NCBI GenBank assembly: GCA_029948255.1
Contig: JALIZF010001888.1
Location: 868,001 to 932,000 of the forward strand
Reading direction: 5' to 3'
Length of the DNA stretch: 64,000 bases
From: Telmatactis stephensoni
Taxonomy: Eukaryota > Cnidaria > Anthozoa > Actiniaria > Isophelliidae
The position numbers and the translations under genes were made by a program. The notes below the pieces were generated by a model. It searched no databases and was not told the origin of the DNA. It saw only the letters and a program-made list of their open reading frames with translations. This document shows positions 1 through 20,843 of this stretch, piece after piece (within the stretch, counting starts at the first letter, position 1; each line of letters opens with the position of its first letter).

Positions 1-95
1 CAGGTTTTTGATCGATGTTGCGCGTTTTTCACCTCACGCTGCATGACAAGTTGAGATCGTGAGGTGAAAAACGCGCAGCATCGATCAAAAACCTG
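1..95. mobile_element. Foldback element in an intron of the RING/TPR gene
   Basis: Positions 1-38 and 58-95 are near-perfect reverse complements (arm begins CAGGTTTTTGATCGATG). The spacer is about 20 bp. The element may extend past the left edge. It has no coding capacity, so it is a MITE-like foldback. Confidence 0.75.
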
Positions 96-157
96 CAATG
101 CAACAATGTTGCGCGACAAGTTGAGGGTTTTTGTGTCTCGTATTTCGCCGCCTTTAC

Positions 158-3100
158 CTTGCTTCCATGTTAGTAGGCTTAAGCCCCACAGCAATGTTCA
201 GCCTAGTCACTGCCTCATCATATCTTCCCTGTACCATTAACATCCTTCCAACATGTAGACTGTACAAATAGTTGTCAATACCACATGCTAAAGCATCCAT
301 GTACTTGACATAAGCTTTACCTAGGGGTTCCTCTTCATTGTTAGCAAGTTCTGCTGTCTTGTCAGACTACATAAATTCAAAGCACATGCTGAATCTCAAT
401 ACTGTTGAACCTCCACCACATAACCACCCTTGATATGTTGAAATACTTGTCATTTGTACATATGGTTCTATACAGGATTCTGAACAGGCGACAGAAATCT
501 GACCATACATACACACTTGGCGGCTAAGGAGAACAGGCAGCTTTATAGCCATTACAGCCCCGTGTAAAGGTGATGCTACACAGGTCGATTTGCAACATCA
601 ATTTTCTGTGCAACAAATGTTACCCGTAAAGTTTATGCTGTGGAAAATACAAAACTGCAAGCTATTTTAACTGATATTTTTACTTAGTAAACAAGTTTCC
701 AATGTTTGATATGAATTGTAAAAACTTTTAACACAAAATTATCAATTTGACCAAGTGTTGCACAGAAAATTGATGTTGCAAATCTATCCATGTAACATCA
801 CCATAATGGTAGTTAATAACATAGGCACTGTTTGTGTGGTGAGCACCTCCCTGGTCTGTCTGACCACCAAAGCAAAAAGCTAAATAATTCAAAAAGCATT
901 TAATCTAAAGTCAGATACAGTTTTGACACTGTATTTTTATTCATCAATGTGTCTGGAAGGAACTTTGCAATTTACCTTTAATGCTTGTTTGGATTTGAAG
1001 ACATAAAGCTGTTGTACATATTCAGCTTTATCGGACCTTCCTTGCTCAACTAGGTAATGGTATTCCTCATCAATGGCCTTAAGTTGCATTGAAAGAGGTG
1101 CATTACTTCCAACACCACGCATTTCACACAGTGCTTGGATGTCATCTTCTTTGGAGCTTTCCTTTGACTTGATATTGAAATCTAATTCCATTTCTGAGTT
1201 CTTCTACAAAAACATATGATGATATTGCCATTCAATTCAATTTACATGCAGTACACCTGAGACAGAAGTGTCTATAGCTACCTTAGAGAAGTGTCAATCA
1301 TAAAGCACAATCTCACATATGACACCATAAAGCACAAAAACTCACCTGTGGTTTAAAGCCGTACAAGTCCTGTGCATAATACTGTTCTTCAAGGACCTGA
1401 GCAAGTCCAAAATGCAACTTGGCATCTTTAGGTGATAGCTTTAATAGCTGTAGCATACCATTCTGCTGCATTATCTAGTTGCTGTAGAGGTGATATCTCA
1501 CCAGAATATTGACCTGCACATCCTTTGAAAATCACAAAAATAGCTGAAGGACTACCCATGAAAATGGCTGAAGTGACTTTTTTGATGATTTTTCAAATTT
1601 TCTCAAAGTTTAAAATGCTGCCGATAAGACTGACTGTATTGTGGTCAAAAATATGTCAACACTTCCACAACAAAAGTCACTTGGGCCATTGTCATGGGCA
1701 CATCAGTGGGAAATGTATAATCACTGGAATTCAAAGAGAAATAATAACAAATAATAATAATAATTATAAAACTAAAGAGAAATATAGTGATAACCTAATT
1801 TTACAATATTACAGGCAAGGTGCTATTTATTACCATGCTTTGGAAGACTCTTCAAATAATCCTTTTAAATCCTTCAGCTAGGGTTACCAATTTATCAGCA
1901 GATTTTTCACTTGTTTCTTGTTGCAACTTTTTCTCCCATGTCCTGACTTCTGCTTTATGCTTGACAGCAGTACTAGTTGCCTTACTTGTACACATGTAAG
2001 ATTTGTGTGTGTCCATTTCATTAGGTCGCACAGGGCGATTACAGTCCGAGCACGGTGTAGAACAATCCTATATCAATAATAATTTAATTAGACAGTGTTA
2101 AACTGATATTGACACCACTAAATGAGTTCTTAATGATGTATATTGATGAGATCATTTACCAAGAAAAAGTGTTATCATGATATTCAGTGTACCTTGGATT
2201 TAGCTTCTACATCTTTAGCGGGCACCACCTCTGAAGATTTCTCAATCATCACTGGTCGATATTCACACTGGATTGCGTGACACCCAAGGTCACACAACTT
2301 TGGTTTCTCACTACATCCCCAATGACTAAACACACAATGAACTTGCACTGATGAAAGGCTTTTTTCCAGGTCAAACTCATCCACCCTCCACTCCCCCACT
2401 AGTGGTGTGTCATCCAGTGGGTCTTGTTTAGAGGTGCGGGTCAACTCATCTATACAAGATTTACAAAACACATGCCCAGATTTACTACCGGCAATTGATT
2501 TAGGCCTGTATAATACTCCCAAACAAACAGGGCACTTATGCTTTGCATTAGCCTGTTGGTCCAAAAAGGATATAGGCCTTAGCAACTGTTCTTTGCATAT
2601 AATGACAGTATAGACTTTGGTACTGGACTTGTCTGGAGAAGTCACCTCAATCTCAACCTTCATTTCTCCAAAATTTAACTCAATTCCTTCCTTTAAATTT
2701 TCGTTCCCGTTTATTTTTATGACAGTTTTCTTATCGGCTGCAACAGGTGTCAGTTCAACTGTCGATAAAGAGAATGGTACAGAAAGAATATAACTCTGAA
2801 CGCTGGCTGCAAACTCTGGGATGAAGTCTCCAGTGCATTTGATGTCACTGAGTGAGGCATCGCTTGCAGAAAGTCTTGTCGCATGAATGAAGTAGTTTTT
2901 GATTGTGCTTCCATCTTCGGCAGATACTTCAACTTTTATCGTAGTGATTTTTCCTTCTGCTAAGTCAACAGTCTTTCCACCTCCGCCTCCCTGGAAAATG
3001 TGTAAAATAAAGCAAAATGAACAATGAAGACCTTCACTACTGGAACTCTTTCACGTTACTCACCTGAAATACTGTAGCTGGCCCCGCTGTCACTTGTCAG

Positions 3101-3226
3101 TGGATCAACTTTCAGCTGTTTTACATCGCTACCTAGAGTAGCGGAATATTCAGTTGTATTTGGATGGAATTTAGGGTTTAATTTGCCGGGAGAAATCGAG
3201 AGCTTTTCCAAATCTGCGTTGTCCAT
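158..3226 (-). CDS. RING/zinc-finger protein with cadherin-like beta-sandwich and TPR segments (partial, frame breaks)
   Basis: The ATG lies at 3224-3226 and the gene leaves the window at the left edge. Visible exons (minus): 3064-3226, 2193-2990, 1834-2067, 1346-1513, 976-1203, 158-366. The first two exons encode two related beta-sandwich segments like the 'cadherin-like beta sandwich' family (each with a NLxxL/PxFxxxxxxY pattern), then a RING-like Cys/His cluster (CPVCL ... GHVFCKSC) and a second cluster (CSDC ... H ... C). Later exons look like tetratricopeptide repeats (GRYDEAVTRLNIAVGLKP). RING domains usually mean E3 ubiquitin ligase activity and TPRs bind partners, so a ligase/adaptor role is inferred. 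The frame does not close: the exon 1/2 junction needs one G fewer (2988-2990), the third exon reaches a stop near 1855 unless one base is dropped, the junction of exons 3 and 4 is also off by one, and exon 4 needs one A fewer near 1432-1438. Domain content is fairly sure; intactness is not. Confidence 0.7.
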
Positions 3227-5855
3227 GGTGCGTTGTCAAGAACGCTCGCTCCCGCCAATCCTCGTTATCATGCTAACACAGGAGTCCCGGTCATCTAAGG
3301 TGGAGTCAGGGGATGGGAAGGGGAGGGGGACAGGAGGAATCCCTCTCCCCTTTCGAGAGTCTGACTATGCAGGCTACTGTCCAAGCCAGATGTGATAACT
3401 TCGCAGGCCAATTTATTTTATAAAATTTACAAGTGCTTCAAAAGTAAATTATATTTTCGAACATTTCTATAATTTTATGGCTGCTTGTGCACTCCCACAT
3501 TTGCAGAATTGGCCCAAGTCCTCAGTGAACATTATATCAGCACTGTAATAGCCGAGCTCCAAGATGCCTCACCTGTCACATTCTAGAATACATGTAAAGG
3601 AATTAGAACTATAGGTTAGTACATGCATAAAGCTCATAAAACTTTTGTCATTACAAATGACTAGCTTTATCCACATATGTGACAACTAAAGTGAGTCAAC
3701 TATTGCCTATTCATTTTGGCTGCTTTTTCCTTCCGTGCAACCTAATGTGCAGTTAGCGTTATTCATGGAAGTCTATCACCATTAAACCACAAGCAGCACA
3801 TAGCACAGTTAGATTCAGTGCTACATTTTGTATGTGTAAGACAACTAGTGGCATTTCTGGCATCAACAGTAATGAGATCATTAACCAAGTCAACAAGATA
3901 AAACATTATTTTATTTAGATCACTGATCATTCCTTTACAAATGAAAGAATAATGGTATAAAGTTGATTACAGTTATCATGACAAGACCATAGTGATATGT
4001 TTGTACTCTGGGTTCACATGGAACTCTTAAGTTTCCCGAAATTGTAAAACTTTATTAAATTTTCCTGTATTTTGTTTCACTGTTTCTTTTTATATCTTTC
4101 TTTTCTCAACTTTTCTAACAGTAATATCATTATTTTCCAAGGATGTCAAAACATTTCATAGTTGTTAACAAAAAACATGGTACAATATAACTTAGATAAA
4201 AAAGCCTGATGCAAAGACTGGATTTCTTTTTTGAGAAAGTCCCTGCAATAATAGGCGATCACTCGTCGAACACTGAATTCTCCTTCAAAAATAAGATTTT
4301 TTGGGAGAATGTATACTTTATTACAGAGCACTTACAGTGCTTTTGCACTCATTGATGTCTTCAATTCCCCATTTCAGAAATAAGTTTGGTAATTGGGTGA
4401 CACAAAGCCTGGGATTATCCCTAGGGACAGTATCTGTTGTCCAGTGATTTGGAATATTCTCCCTGTAAGTTGATCCCTCTAAGTTACATTACATTGAAAG
4501 GGACAGCTCATCCCTAGTGGTCCCAAAGTACATGTACTTTGCATCCCAAGTTTCCCCAGTTCCAAACTCATTTCTTTTTTATGCTGACAAATACTATCAA
4601 CATCATGTTACTTACTGTAACATCTGACAAAAAAACTCTATTAGTAGCAATTTTATTTAAAACATGAAAAAAAATTGGCAAACTAATAGTTAATAGTAGA
4701 CTCTAAACCCACTATCAGTCAGTCACTAAATCATCATCTTTTTTCAAGAGAATCACTCTGGAACATTAATTTAGTACACAACACTCCTAGAAAACATATT
4801 CAAACATATTTCATTACTGTGAAAAACCACTGCACTGTTATTCAGAACAGTTTTTATATGACTGTGAAAGTCTGTGGCAGATCATATTGTGCCATGCTAT
4901 GTCTTGATTGGTCAATATTCATGTCGTATCCAATCAAAACACTGACAGGGAAGTACCAAACATTTGCAACACACCAAACATTTTAACACAATCACCAAAC
5001 ATTTTGACACAATCAGGTAGCTGCTTTTTTTAAATGGCAATTTATCTACCACACTTTGGCTTGAAGGAAGCACCTTGAAGAAGCCCTTTAATACACAGCT
5101 CACCACCACAATTTTTCACAGTTATATAAAAACAATCTATAGCACAGACAGTGCACCAATGCACAGGACATATACAGAGCACTAAAATCTCTCTTGATAT
5201 ACACAGAAATATCTTCATCATGGAAATAAAGTTCATGATCCAAGGTTTTCAAAGTGACTTGTTCAAAATCCACTCTGCGTGCATCTAACAATACATCCTC
5301 TGCAGACAAGTCATTTGGTATAATTGATACAAAGACTGTAAGGTAGTGGAGATGAGAAAGCAAAAAATGAAATAGGTTTCCCCTATCCTCATTCCTCCCC
5401 CTGCACTTATTTAACACAGGAAACCCAAACCCCAGAGATCTACACTATGACTAGAAATTAACATATTACTGAGATATTGTAACAATGTCGAAATGGATTA
5501 CAACTGATTACAACAACTACACATACAAATATGCAATTCTTATTATTATCTTCCAATGTTTTACAGTCAGTTACAAAGTATAGTATAGTATATAGTACAG
5601 AGTGTATTGACTTCAACTCTGGACTACGAATATTCAGCTAAGCACAACCTCTACATGTATAAATGTTCTGATAAAATGTAGTTATCCTTGAATTCACAAC
5701 AAAGCAACCAAAAGAATATGAACCCTTTGTGATATTCAGTCTGACTACATGTATGTTGACAACTTGCGCCTTACAGGTCTTGAAGAATGGGTAATAAGAA
5801 ATGAAAGCCCAAGATGCCCTTGAAGGGTTTGTTAAAGAATGGATGTCTCTTTAGG
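3227..5855. other. Spacer: 3' region of the poly(A) polymerase gene and promoter side of the RING/TPR gene
   Basis: No convincing coding exon was seen. AATAAA-type polyadenylation signals on the minus strand are present at several places (for example near 3910, 4050 and 4315), so the 3' UTR of the poly(A) polymerase gene may extend into it. A minus-strand open frame at 5100-5417 is preceded by a possible splice acceptor near 5337, but overlaps a repeat and matches no family I recognise. Confidence 0.5.
4845..5140. mobile_element. MITE-like foldback, family with TTCACAGTCATATAAAAAC ends
   Basis: The left end reads GTTTTTATATGACTGTGAAA and the right end carries the reverse complement with two changes (TTTCACAGTTATATAAAAAC near 5115-5135). 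The same terminal motif recurs near 7405-7435, 12485-12515 and 25535-25560, so it is a dispersed family. No coding capacity was found. Confidence 0.6.
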
Positions 5856-15352
<9,497 letters not shown>

Positions 15353-16427
15353 TGCATACAATGCAGTTATGGTTCGTACTATCTATATGTCATTTGGGAG
15401 CTGTACTGGCTCTCCACTAGCCAATGTACAATGCCGATAATAAGTTATAATATTTAACACAAACAACACAAAAACAAAGATGGCGGAAAGTTTGGAGAGC
15501 TCTTACTGCGCATGCGAAACGCAGGACTTTGCTGCCGCGCCTTCCCTGTAAAAAGATTGGAGTTGTGTAGGGGAGGGGACGGGATTTATATCCTCAAGGA
15601 AATGAATTATACTTCCTTGTTCTTCAAAGAAAATAGAAAATCAGAATGTCTGATTTTTTTGGTATCATTTAGAAAGTTGTCAGTCTGATAAAGATATTAA
15701 AATGGAATCAAGTATCAGTGAAATTTTGGAATCAGGGAATTAATTTTGTCAGATCAGGAGCCCATTTCTTGAAATACCCAATAATTTCAACTGCCTGTAA
15801 CCATACTCGATAATGTTTACAGATATTTCTCAAACCTCTCATTATTTTCAATTTCTATGATTTACAGGCAAGTTTACAGGTGCATACATATTCCTGGAAT
15901 TTTTCCCATAAATTAGTTGGCAGTAAGTCAGGAATCAAGAATGTTGCAAACATTGAGATCACAGATCAGTTTTTAGGAAAGAACAGGGGATCAGCTTTTT
16001 TTATACACCATTGATATCAAGAATTACTATTTTGGGATTAGAGATCTGATATGGAGATAAAAATAAAAAAATAGCCTTCTATATCTTGAGCAGTAACTCA
16101 TGACACATTTTCTTTCCTATTTTTGTCATTCAACACTCATATCCTTAAATATTTTGTAAGTTAATCCCTTAGATGTTCAAGATTACCCAGTGTAGCTGGA
16201 TTCTGCTGTTATATAATTTTGTAATGCAATCATTTCCTAACAAGATGTATTGTGTAGTTCCAGAAAATATCCATACCCCCACCACGGAGGGATTTTGAAA
16301 ATGGACCCCCCTATCCTCTGGAACTTCCATTTTTCTTCCAACACTCTGTAATTCTGTTCTTTCTTTGACCCCCCTCCCCTCCAGAATTTCAAAATCCCTC
16401 CGTGGTGGGGGATGAATGTTCCTGGAA
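15353..16427. other. Spacer upstream of the poly(A) polymerase gene
   Basis: Holds the presumed promoter and 5' UTR of the poly(A) polymerase gene, then AT-rich sequence with no ORF I can support. The foldback at 16251-16435 occupies its far end. Confidence 0.6.
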
Positions 16428-16435
16428 CTACACAT
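16251..16435. mobile_element. Foldback element overlapping the NANP-like stop codon
   Basis: Terminal inverted repeats of about 50 bp (TGTGTAGTTCCAG ends; inner match CCACGGAGGGATTTTGAAA) at 16251-16305 and 16383-16435. The right terminus overlaps the last codons of the neighbouring gene. No clear target duplication was found. Confidence 0.8.
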
Positions 16436-17171
16436 TATTTGATTGTTCTAATTTATCCAGTATCTCTGGGAGTTCTAAGACTGTATTGATAGTAAAGTCT
16501 GGTCTAGGATGCCAAGGTGCAAGGTCTTGTTGACTCTCCTTTCTCACCCAAACAGTTGCTAGCAACCCTGCATTGACACCCCCCTGAATATCATGTTCTG
16601 GATTATCTCCTATCATGATGCATTGTTCAGGGGGGACACCTATATCTGCACAAGCCGTGTGAAATATTGATGGGTGTGGTTTTGCATAGGGCTGTTCTCC
16701 ACTGATAATAATTGCATCAAAGTAGTCAGCAATACCACAGCTTTGAAGTTTTTCTTTCTGAATGACTGGATCACTGTTTGTCACTATAGCTAACTTGAAT
16801 TTCAATTTTAGGTTCTTTAGCAAAGCTGCTATTTCTTGATCAAGAGAAATCCCTTCTAAACGTGCAAATCTCCACAGGTTATAGATGTCCTTCGCTACGG
16901 GTTTTTCACAATTCTGAGCCACGACATCGATAGCTTTTTGCCACAAGGAAGTTCTCCATTCGTGGGGATCAACTCGCCCTTCTGGGTCGATGGAATCCTT
17001 TGCCAAAAGTTCTAGATATTTATTTGCAATCAGCTGTACGTTTTCCTGAGAGAAATACTTCAAGAGCCTTTCCTTGACTTTTTCCAGAGCTCTTTTATCA
17101 GATTTTGTGGTAGTAACGAGAGTATTATCAAAGTCAAACAGAAGCCCCTTTAGACACGATTCATCCGCCAT
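16428..17171 (-). CDS. NANP: N-acylneuraminate-9-phosphatase-like HAD hydrolase, single exon, 247 aa
   Basis: Removes phosphate from sialic acid 9-phosphate in the cytosol, the last step before free sialic acid, by homology to vertebrate NANP (248 aa). All four HAD motifs are present: DFDNT with nucleophile Asp13 and acid Asp15, motif II Thr131-Asn132 (VTNSDP), Lys164 (AKPHPSIF), and Asp189/Asp194 in GDNPEHD. The alpha-helical cap (about 20-110) and the DIQGG...AGLLATVW stretch also fit NANP. No intron interrupts the frame. The stop TAG and the Val codon before it lie within the terminus of the foldback at 16251-16435. Other HAD phosphatases of this subfamily remain possible. Confidence 0.88.
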   Translation of the reverse strand: MADESCLKGLLFDFDNTLVTTTKSDKRALEKVKERLLKYFSQENVQLIANKYLELLAKDSIDPEGRVDPHEWRTSLWQKAIDVVAQNCEKPVAKDIYNLWRFARLEGISLDQEIAALLKNLKLKFKLAIVTNSDPVIQKEKLQSCGIADYFDAIIISGEQPYAKPHPSIFHTACADIGVPPEQCIMIGDNPEHDIQGGVNAGLLATVWVRKESQQDLAPWHPRPDFTINTVLELPEILDKLEQSNNV

Positions 17172-17255
17172 GCTTTCATGTTATTTATGATTTTTGTGGG
17201 ACAAAACACACAGGAATCCCGTGATCTTAAGACTCACAGAAGGCTAAATTGTACC

Positions 17256-17292
<37 letters not shown>

Positions 17293-17418
17293 TCTGTAAA
17301 GTTTGTATATCGTTAGACTGTCTACTACTTTAGCACAGTTTATTATACAATTCTCAAAAGAACGCACGTAATATGCGCAAGAACGCGAAAAATATGAGAC
17401 CGTATTGGGTTAGTAACA

Positions 17419-17690
17419 CCAAGAGACCATAATACTAAGAGAGCGAAGCTCAGTATTTATGTCTGTGCCATGTTCGTGGCGGCTAAGGCTATTTTTAGTA
17501 ACTTCGCCATCGTGCACTTAAACAATAGAATTCAAACGGTCCCTTCCGCGCGCACGCCAAAAAGCAAATTCTATTGGTTGAGGGCCTTGCGCGCGCAACT
17601 GGCGAAGTTACTAAAAATAGCCTTAGCCGCCACGAACATGGCACAGACATCAATACTGAGCTTCGCTCTCTTAGTATTATGGTCTCTTGG
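17419..17690. mobile_element. Foldback element, AAGAGACCATAATACTAAGAG family, full copy
   Basis: Arms of about 85-100 bp begin CCAAGAGACCATAATACTAA and end with its reverse complement. The centre is GC-rich with CGCGCGCAC. A second, half-length copy lies at 61064-61242. Confidence 0.85.
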
Positions 17691-18344
17691 TAACACTTGC
17701 ATTTTGGCTCGCCTTTCAGCTAGTCCAGTCCCAGACTCTCTTTCTTAGCCTTTCAGCGTGACTCGTAAAAATACACAGCTGTATTAGCTGGTAAGTCGAC
17801 CAATAACCTATATTTAATGGCTTGGAAGATATCGTCCAATAATTTGATTTTAGATTTTCCTTTTGATATGTTCCCATTAAAAAATGACAGGGTATTCTAA
17901 AGTTTAACGAAAATTACAAAGTTAAATGCAAAAAATACATTTTTTTGAAATACTAAAACAGTGACAGAATGATTTGGGGATCTGTGACCATCACGGGCGT
18001 CCAAGTTTGATTAACGACAAAACGCTCATGTTACCTACATTGCATGGTGGTCATTCCCCATGTGCTTACATTCTAATTACAGTAATTAAGTACAGATGAA
18101 TTGATCGATTGATTGATTGATTGATTGATCGATCGATCGATTGATTGATTGATGGAAACTTTTCTTTGCGATATTGCGCACACACAAAGTTGTACGTATA
18201 CGTGAGCCCGCAACAATTGCAGAAGTAAGCAGAAGTTGTAACTCTGCAACATCTCCTGAAAAGTTGGCGATCTGTTGAAAGTGTGGAGGCACGGTGCAAC
18301 TTCTGTTGCGCGCAAATATTGCATCGATCGTGTGTCTGTGCCTT

Positions 18345-18540
18345 AAAGCCTGGTTTTTCACTAGCGACGCCTGTAAGCACAAGCGCAAGCAGCATAATGC
18401 TCCGTTTTCATGATCATTGAACATGCATAATAACGCAAGCACAATCGCAAAACGCAAGAAAGAGGATAATTTTTTATCCTTCCCTTTTGCTTGCGCTAAT
18501 GCATGCTTATGCTTGCATCTACAGTAAAAACCAGCCCTTA
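18345..18540. mobile_element. Foldback, AAGCCTGGTTTTCACT family, copy 1
   Basis: Starts AAAGCCTGGTTTTTCACT and ends AGTAAAAACCAGCCCTT, with internal reverse-complementary segments rich in AAGCGCAAGC. It is related to 21941-22113 and more loosely to 29131-29268. Confidence 0.65.
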
Positions 18541-19989
18541 CTCATGGTAAGAAATAACAGATTAAACTATTGAGCTCTGGTCTGGAGCGATTTTTGAGTG
18601 GCTGTCGGTGTTTCAGACGGCATATTTTGTCGAACCGCTTCTCTACCGCACAATTCGACAGACCGTGTCGAACCAATGATAGTTGTCTCACCAAATAAAA
18701 GCTGCATGCGTCGTATCAAATTGATTAAGACCGCTCTTTTGCCAAACTTTATTCAGCAATTAAGGTATGGCACGTAAGTGAAGCCAAACTGACAATGATC
18801 CTTATTATTATCCTATATTTTATGTGTGCGGTAGCGAAGAATGACTTAATTGTCCATAAACTTAGCTTTATCATCATTTTATCATGGAATGTAAAGGCTT
18901 TTGTGCTCATAGTCCCAGAAAAACTAGCTCATTCTCAATCCGCGCTGCTATTTGGAATTTGCGCGGCGATCGATCGATCGATCAATCGAACATGTCGAGT
19001 GAGCGAACCTCCAATTATTATAATGGATACCTCTCTATAGCGTCCACCTCTCCAAAACGATCACTTAGTCTGTTAAGGTTTCACTGTCGACACTGAAACG
19101 GCATTTTCTTAGACACGGCAGGAACGAGAGGTAAAACTACTCTAGCAATAAAGATGGGGTTTTAAATTTATCCGGACGCCTAGACAAGTCTAGGGACCGA
19201 CTATTTAACTTTTGAGGGGTGGGGTGTGTAATTTCCGGTCAACGTAAAAAAAATTCGGACGTACAGATAACATGCAGGAAATTTTTTTTTAAGAATTTAA
19301 TTTTTTTAATTTTTTAATTACTATGTCGGTGCATTTTTTCCCTGCTAACAGAGGCTCACACAGACGTTAAATCACTCGAAAATTGTGCATTTTGTTGTTG
19401 TTGTTGTTGTCTGCTTGTTTTTTGTTAAATTGTTTGTTTGTTTGTTTGTTTGTTCTCGTCCAAAAAGAACTTGCAGGATTTTTTTTTTCAAAAGTTAAAT
19501 GGTCGGCCTTCTAGAACAGTCTAAAATGAAAACGTTTTGACCTTTTCTAATTACGTCAGTGTCCAACTCAGAATCATAAAAGCCTCAGTCAAACAATTAG
19601 CATACCAGAGTAGGCAAGAACTGTACGCGCACTTCACCCTATTTATTTGCTTACATCGTACCGAAACTTTTTCGACATTGGTTTGAATTGATAGCACGAC
19701 AATTAACGCATACTTCACATACTAATGAACTCTTTGACAAGCAAAATCAGGTAAAATTTGTAGGACGGCAAACAAATAGTCATGACAAGACAACTTCAGA
19801 AGCTAGAGTTTGTCTTTGCTAAGCGAATTTGACTATGTACTTAAGACTCGCCGCATTTCAAGTTTGTGCAGCTGAAACGCTGTGTTAATTGGAAGGAATA
19901 AGAGGTGTTGTGAAAAGGCATCGTTAACAAGCTAAGCTGAGTACTTAAAAAGGATCAATAGCAATGATTAAGTTATTTTTGGACTTAAA

Positions 19990-20843
19990 ATGGCTGGTGT
20001 ACATCTACCAGATATCGGGAAACTAGGAATTCACGTTGCTACGGGACTTTTGGACAAGAAGAAAGTTGCTCCTGTAAATATGGCAGAAGAAGCTCGCTTG
20101 AAAGCGTTCTTAAATAGAATAGAAAAAGAGAAAGATGAACGGTTTAAGATTTTGAAGAAAGACTTTAGAAGGATGAAGCGAAGAAAAAGAAGAATTGACG
20201 AACGGTTACAGGATATAGGGAGGTCCAAAACGATTTCTTTTCGCGTTGAAGGAAGAAATTTTAAACATATTTCTGGAATTGATACACACTTGCCTCCAAT
20301 ACAGTCTGCGTCAGTTCCTAAGAAATCCCAAAAGAAGCTTAAAAATAACACTCGGGAGGATGTTACTTTGAAAGACTGATTATATTAAAGGATCAGTGTC
20401 AAAGACTACAATATTTCCTATACAAGACGAGTTAGTCACAACGAAGCAAGAAAAATCAATCTTACCACCATTGGTCTCGCCATTAACTCAAGAAATAGCT
20501 TGTAATAAGAAACAAAAAACAGAGAAGACATCAAGAAAAGTTTCTAATCAAAGTCAAATGACTGATGAAATATCTTTAAAGAAAACAAAGCGAAAGAGTC
20601 TTGCGCTAAATAGTGAAGACGGAAGCCGTGGTTCGAGGTCTGTTAGTTTAGGAGGAGGCGGACGTGGATACCAATTTATTTTTATCGAGTTTGGATGCCA
20701 TGCAAATGAGACGGAGAAAAGAGCCCCAACAAAGCCTTGAAGATGCGTTGAACGCCATCAAAGCCTGCAGGTACATTAGAACACCGAGTCGGCAGGCATC
20801 AGAGACCAGCGAAGAGGTTGTCAACAGTGACAACATTATTTAA
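19990..20843 (+). CDS. Intronless hypothetical basic protein, about 283 aa after two frame repairs
   Basis: Not recognised. The frame opens at ATG 19990 and stops early at 20377. It continues one frame over from about 20380 to 20652, then one frame over again to TAA at 20841-20843. Both steps are resolved by removing one base from a short run (one A of AAA near 20369; one G of GG near 20651), after which the whole is 284 codons. The repaired protein is strongly basic, with a Lys/Arg-rich helix at about residues 35-75 (RRMKRRKRRIDERL) typical of coiled coil, a Ser-rich middle, and an acidic tail ending VVNSDNII. There is no signal peptide or membrane segment. The tail has CRYIR, resembling CRYLR near the C-terminus of the next gene, so the two could be distant paralogues. 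Confidence 0.55.

Larger units (their letters stand above)
17172..19989. other. Spacer between the NANP-like gene and the first orphan gene
   Basis: No supported gene. Contains (ATT)n at 17257-17292, a foldback at 17419-17690, an ATTG/ATCG simple repeat at 18095-18152, a foldback at 18345-18540, GATC-type repeats near 18967-18985, and TTG/TTTG tracts at 19393-19453. Short ORFs here follow the simple repeats. Confidence 0.6.

Noticed and set aside
5100..5417. 105-codon minus-strand ORF with a possible upstream acceptor
   Set aside because: Overlaps the inverted-repeat element, contains several odd Cys/Leu stretches and matches no family I know; likely 3' UTR or repeat.
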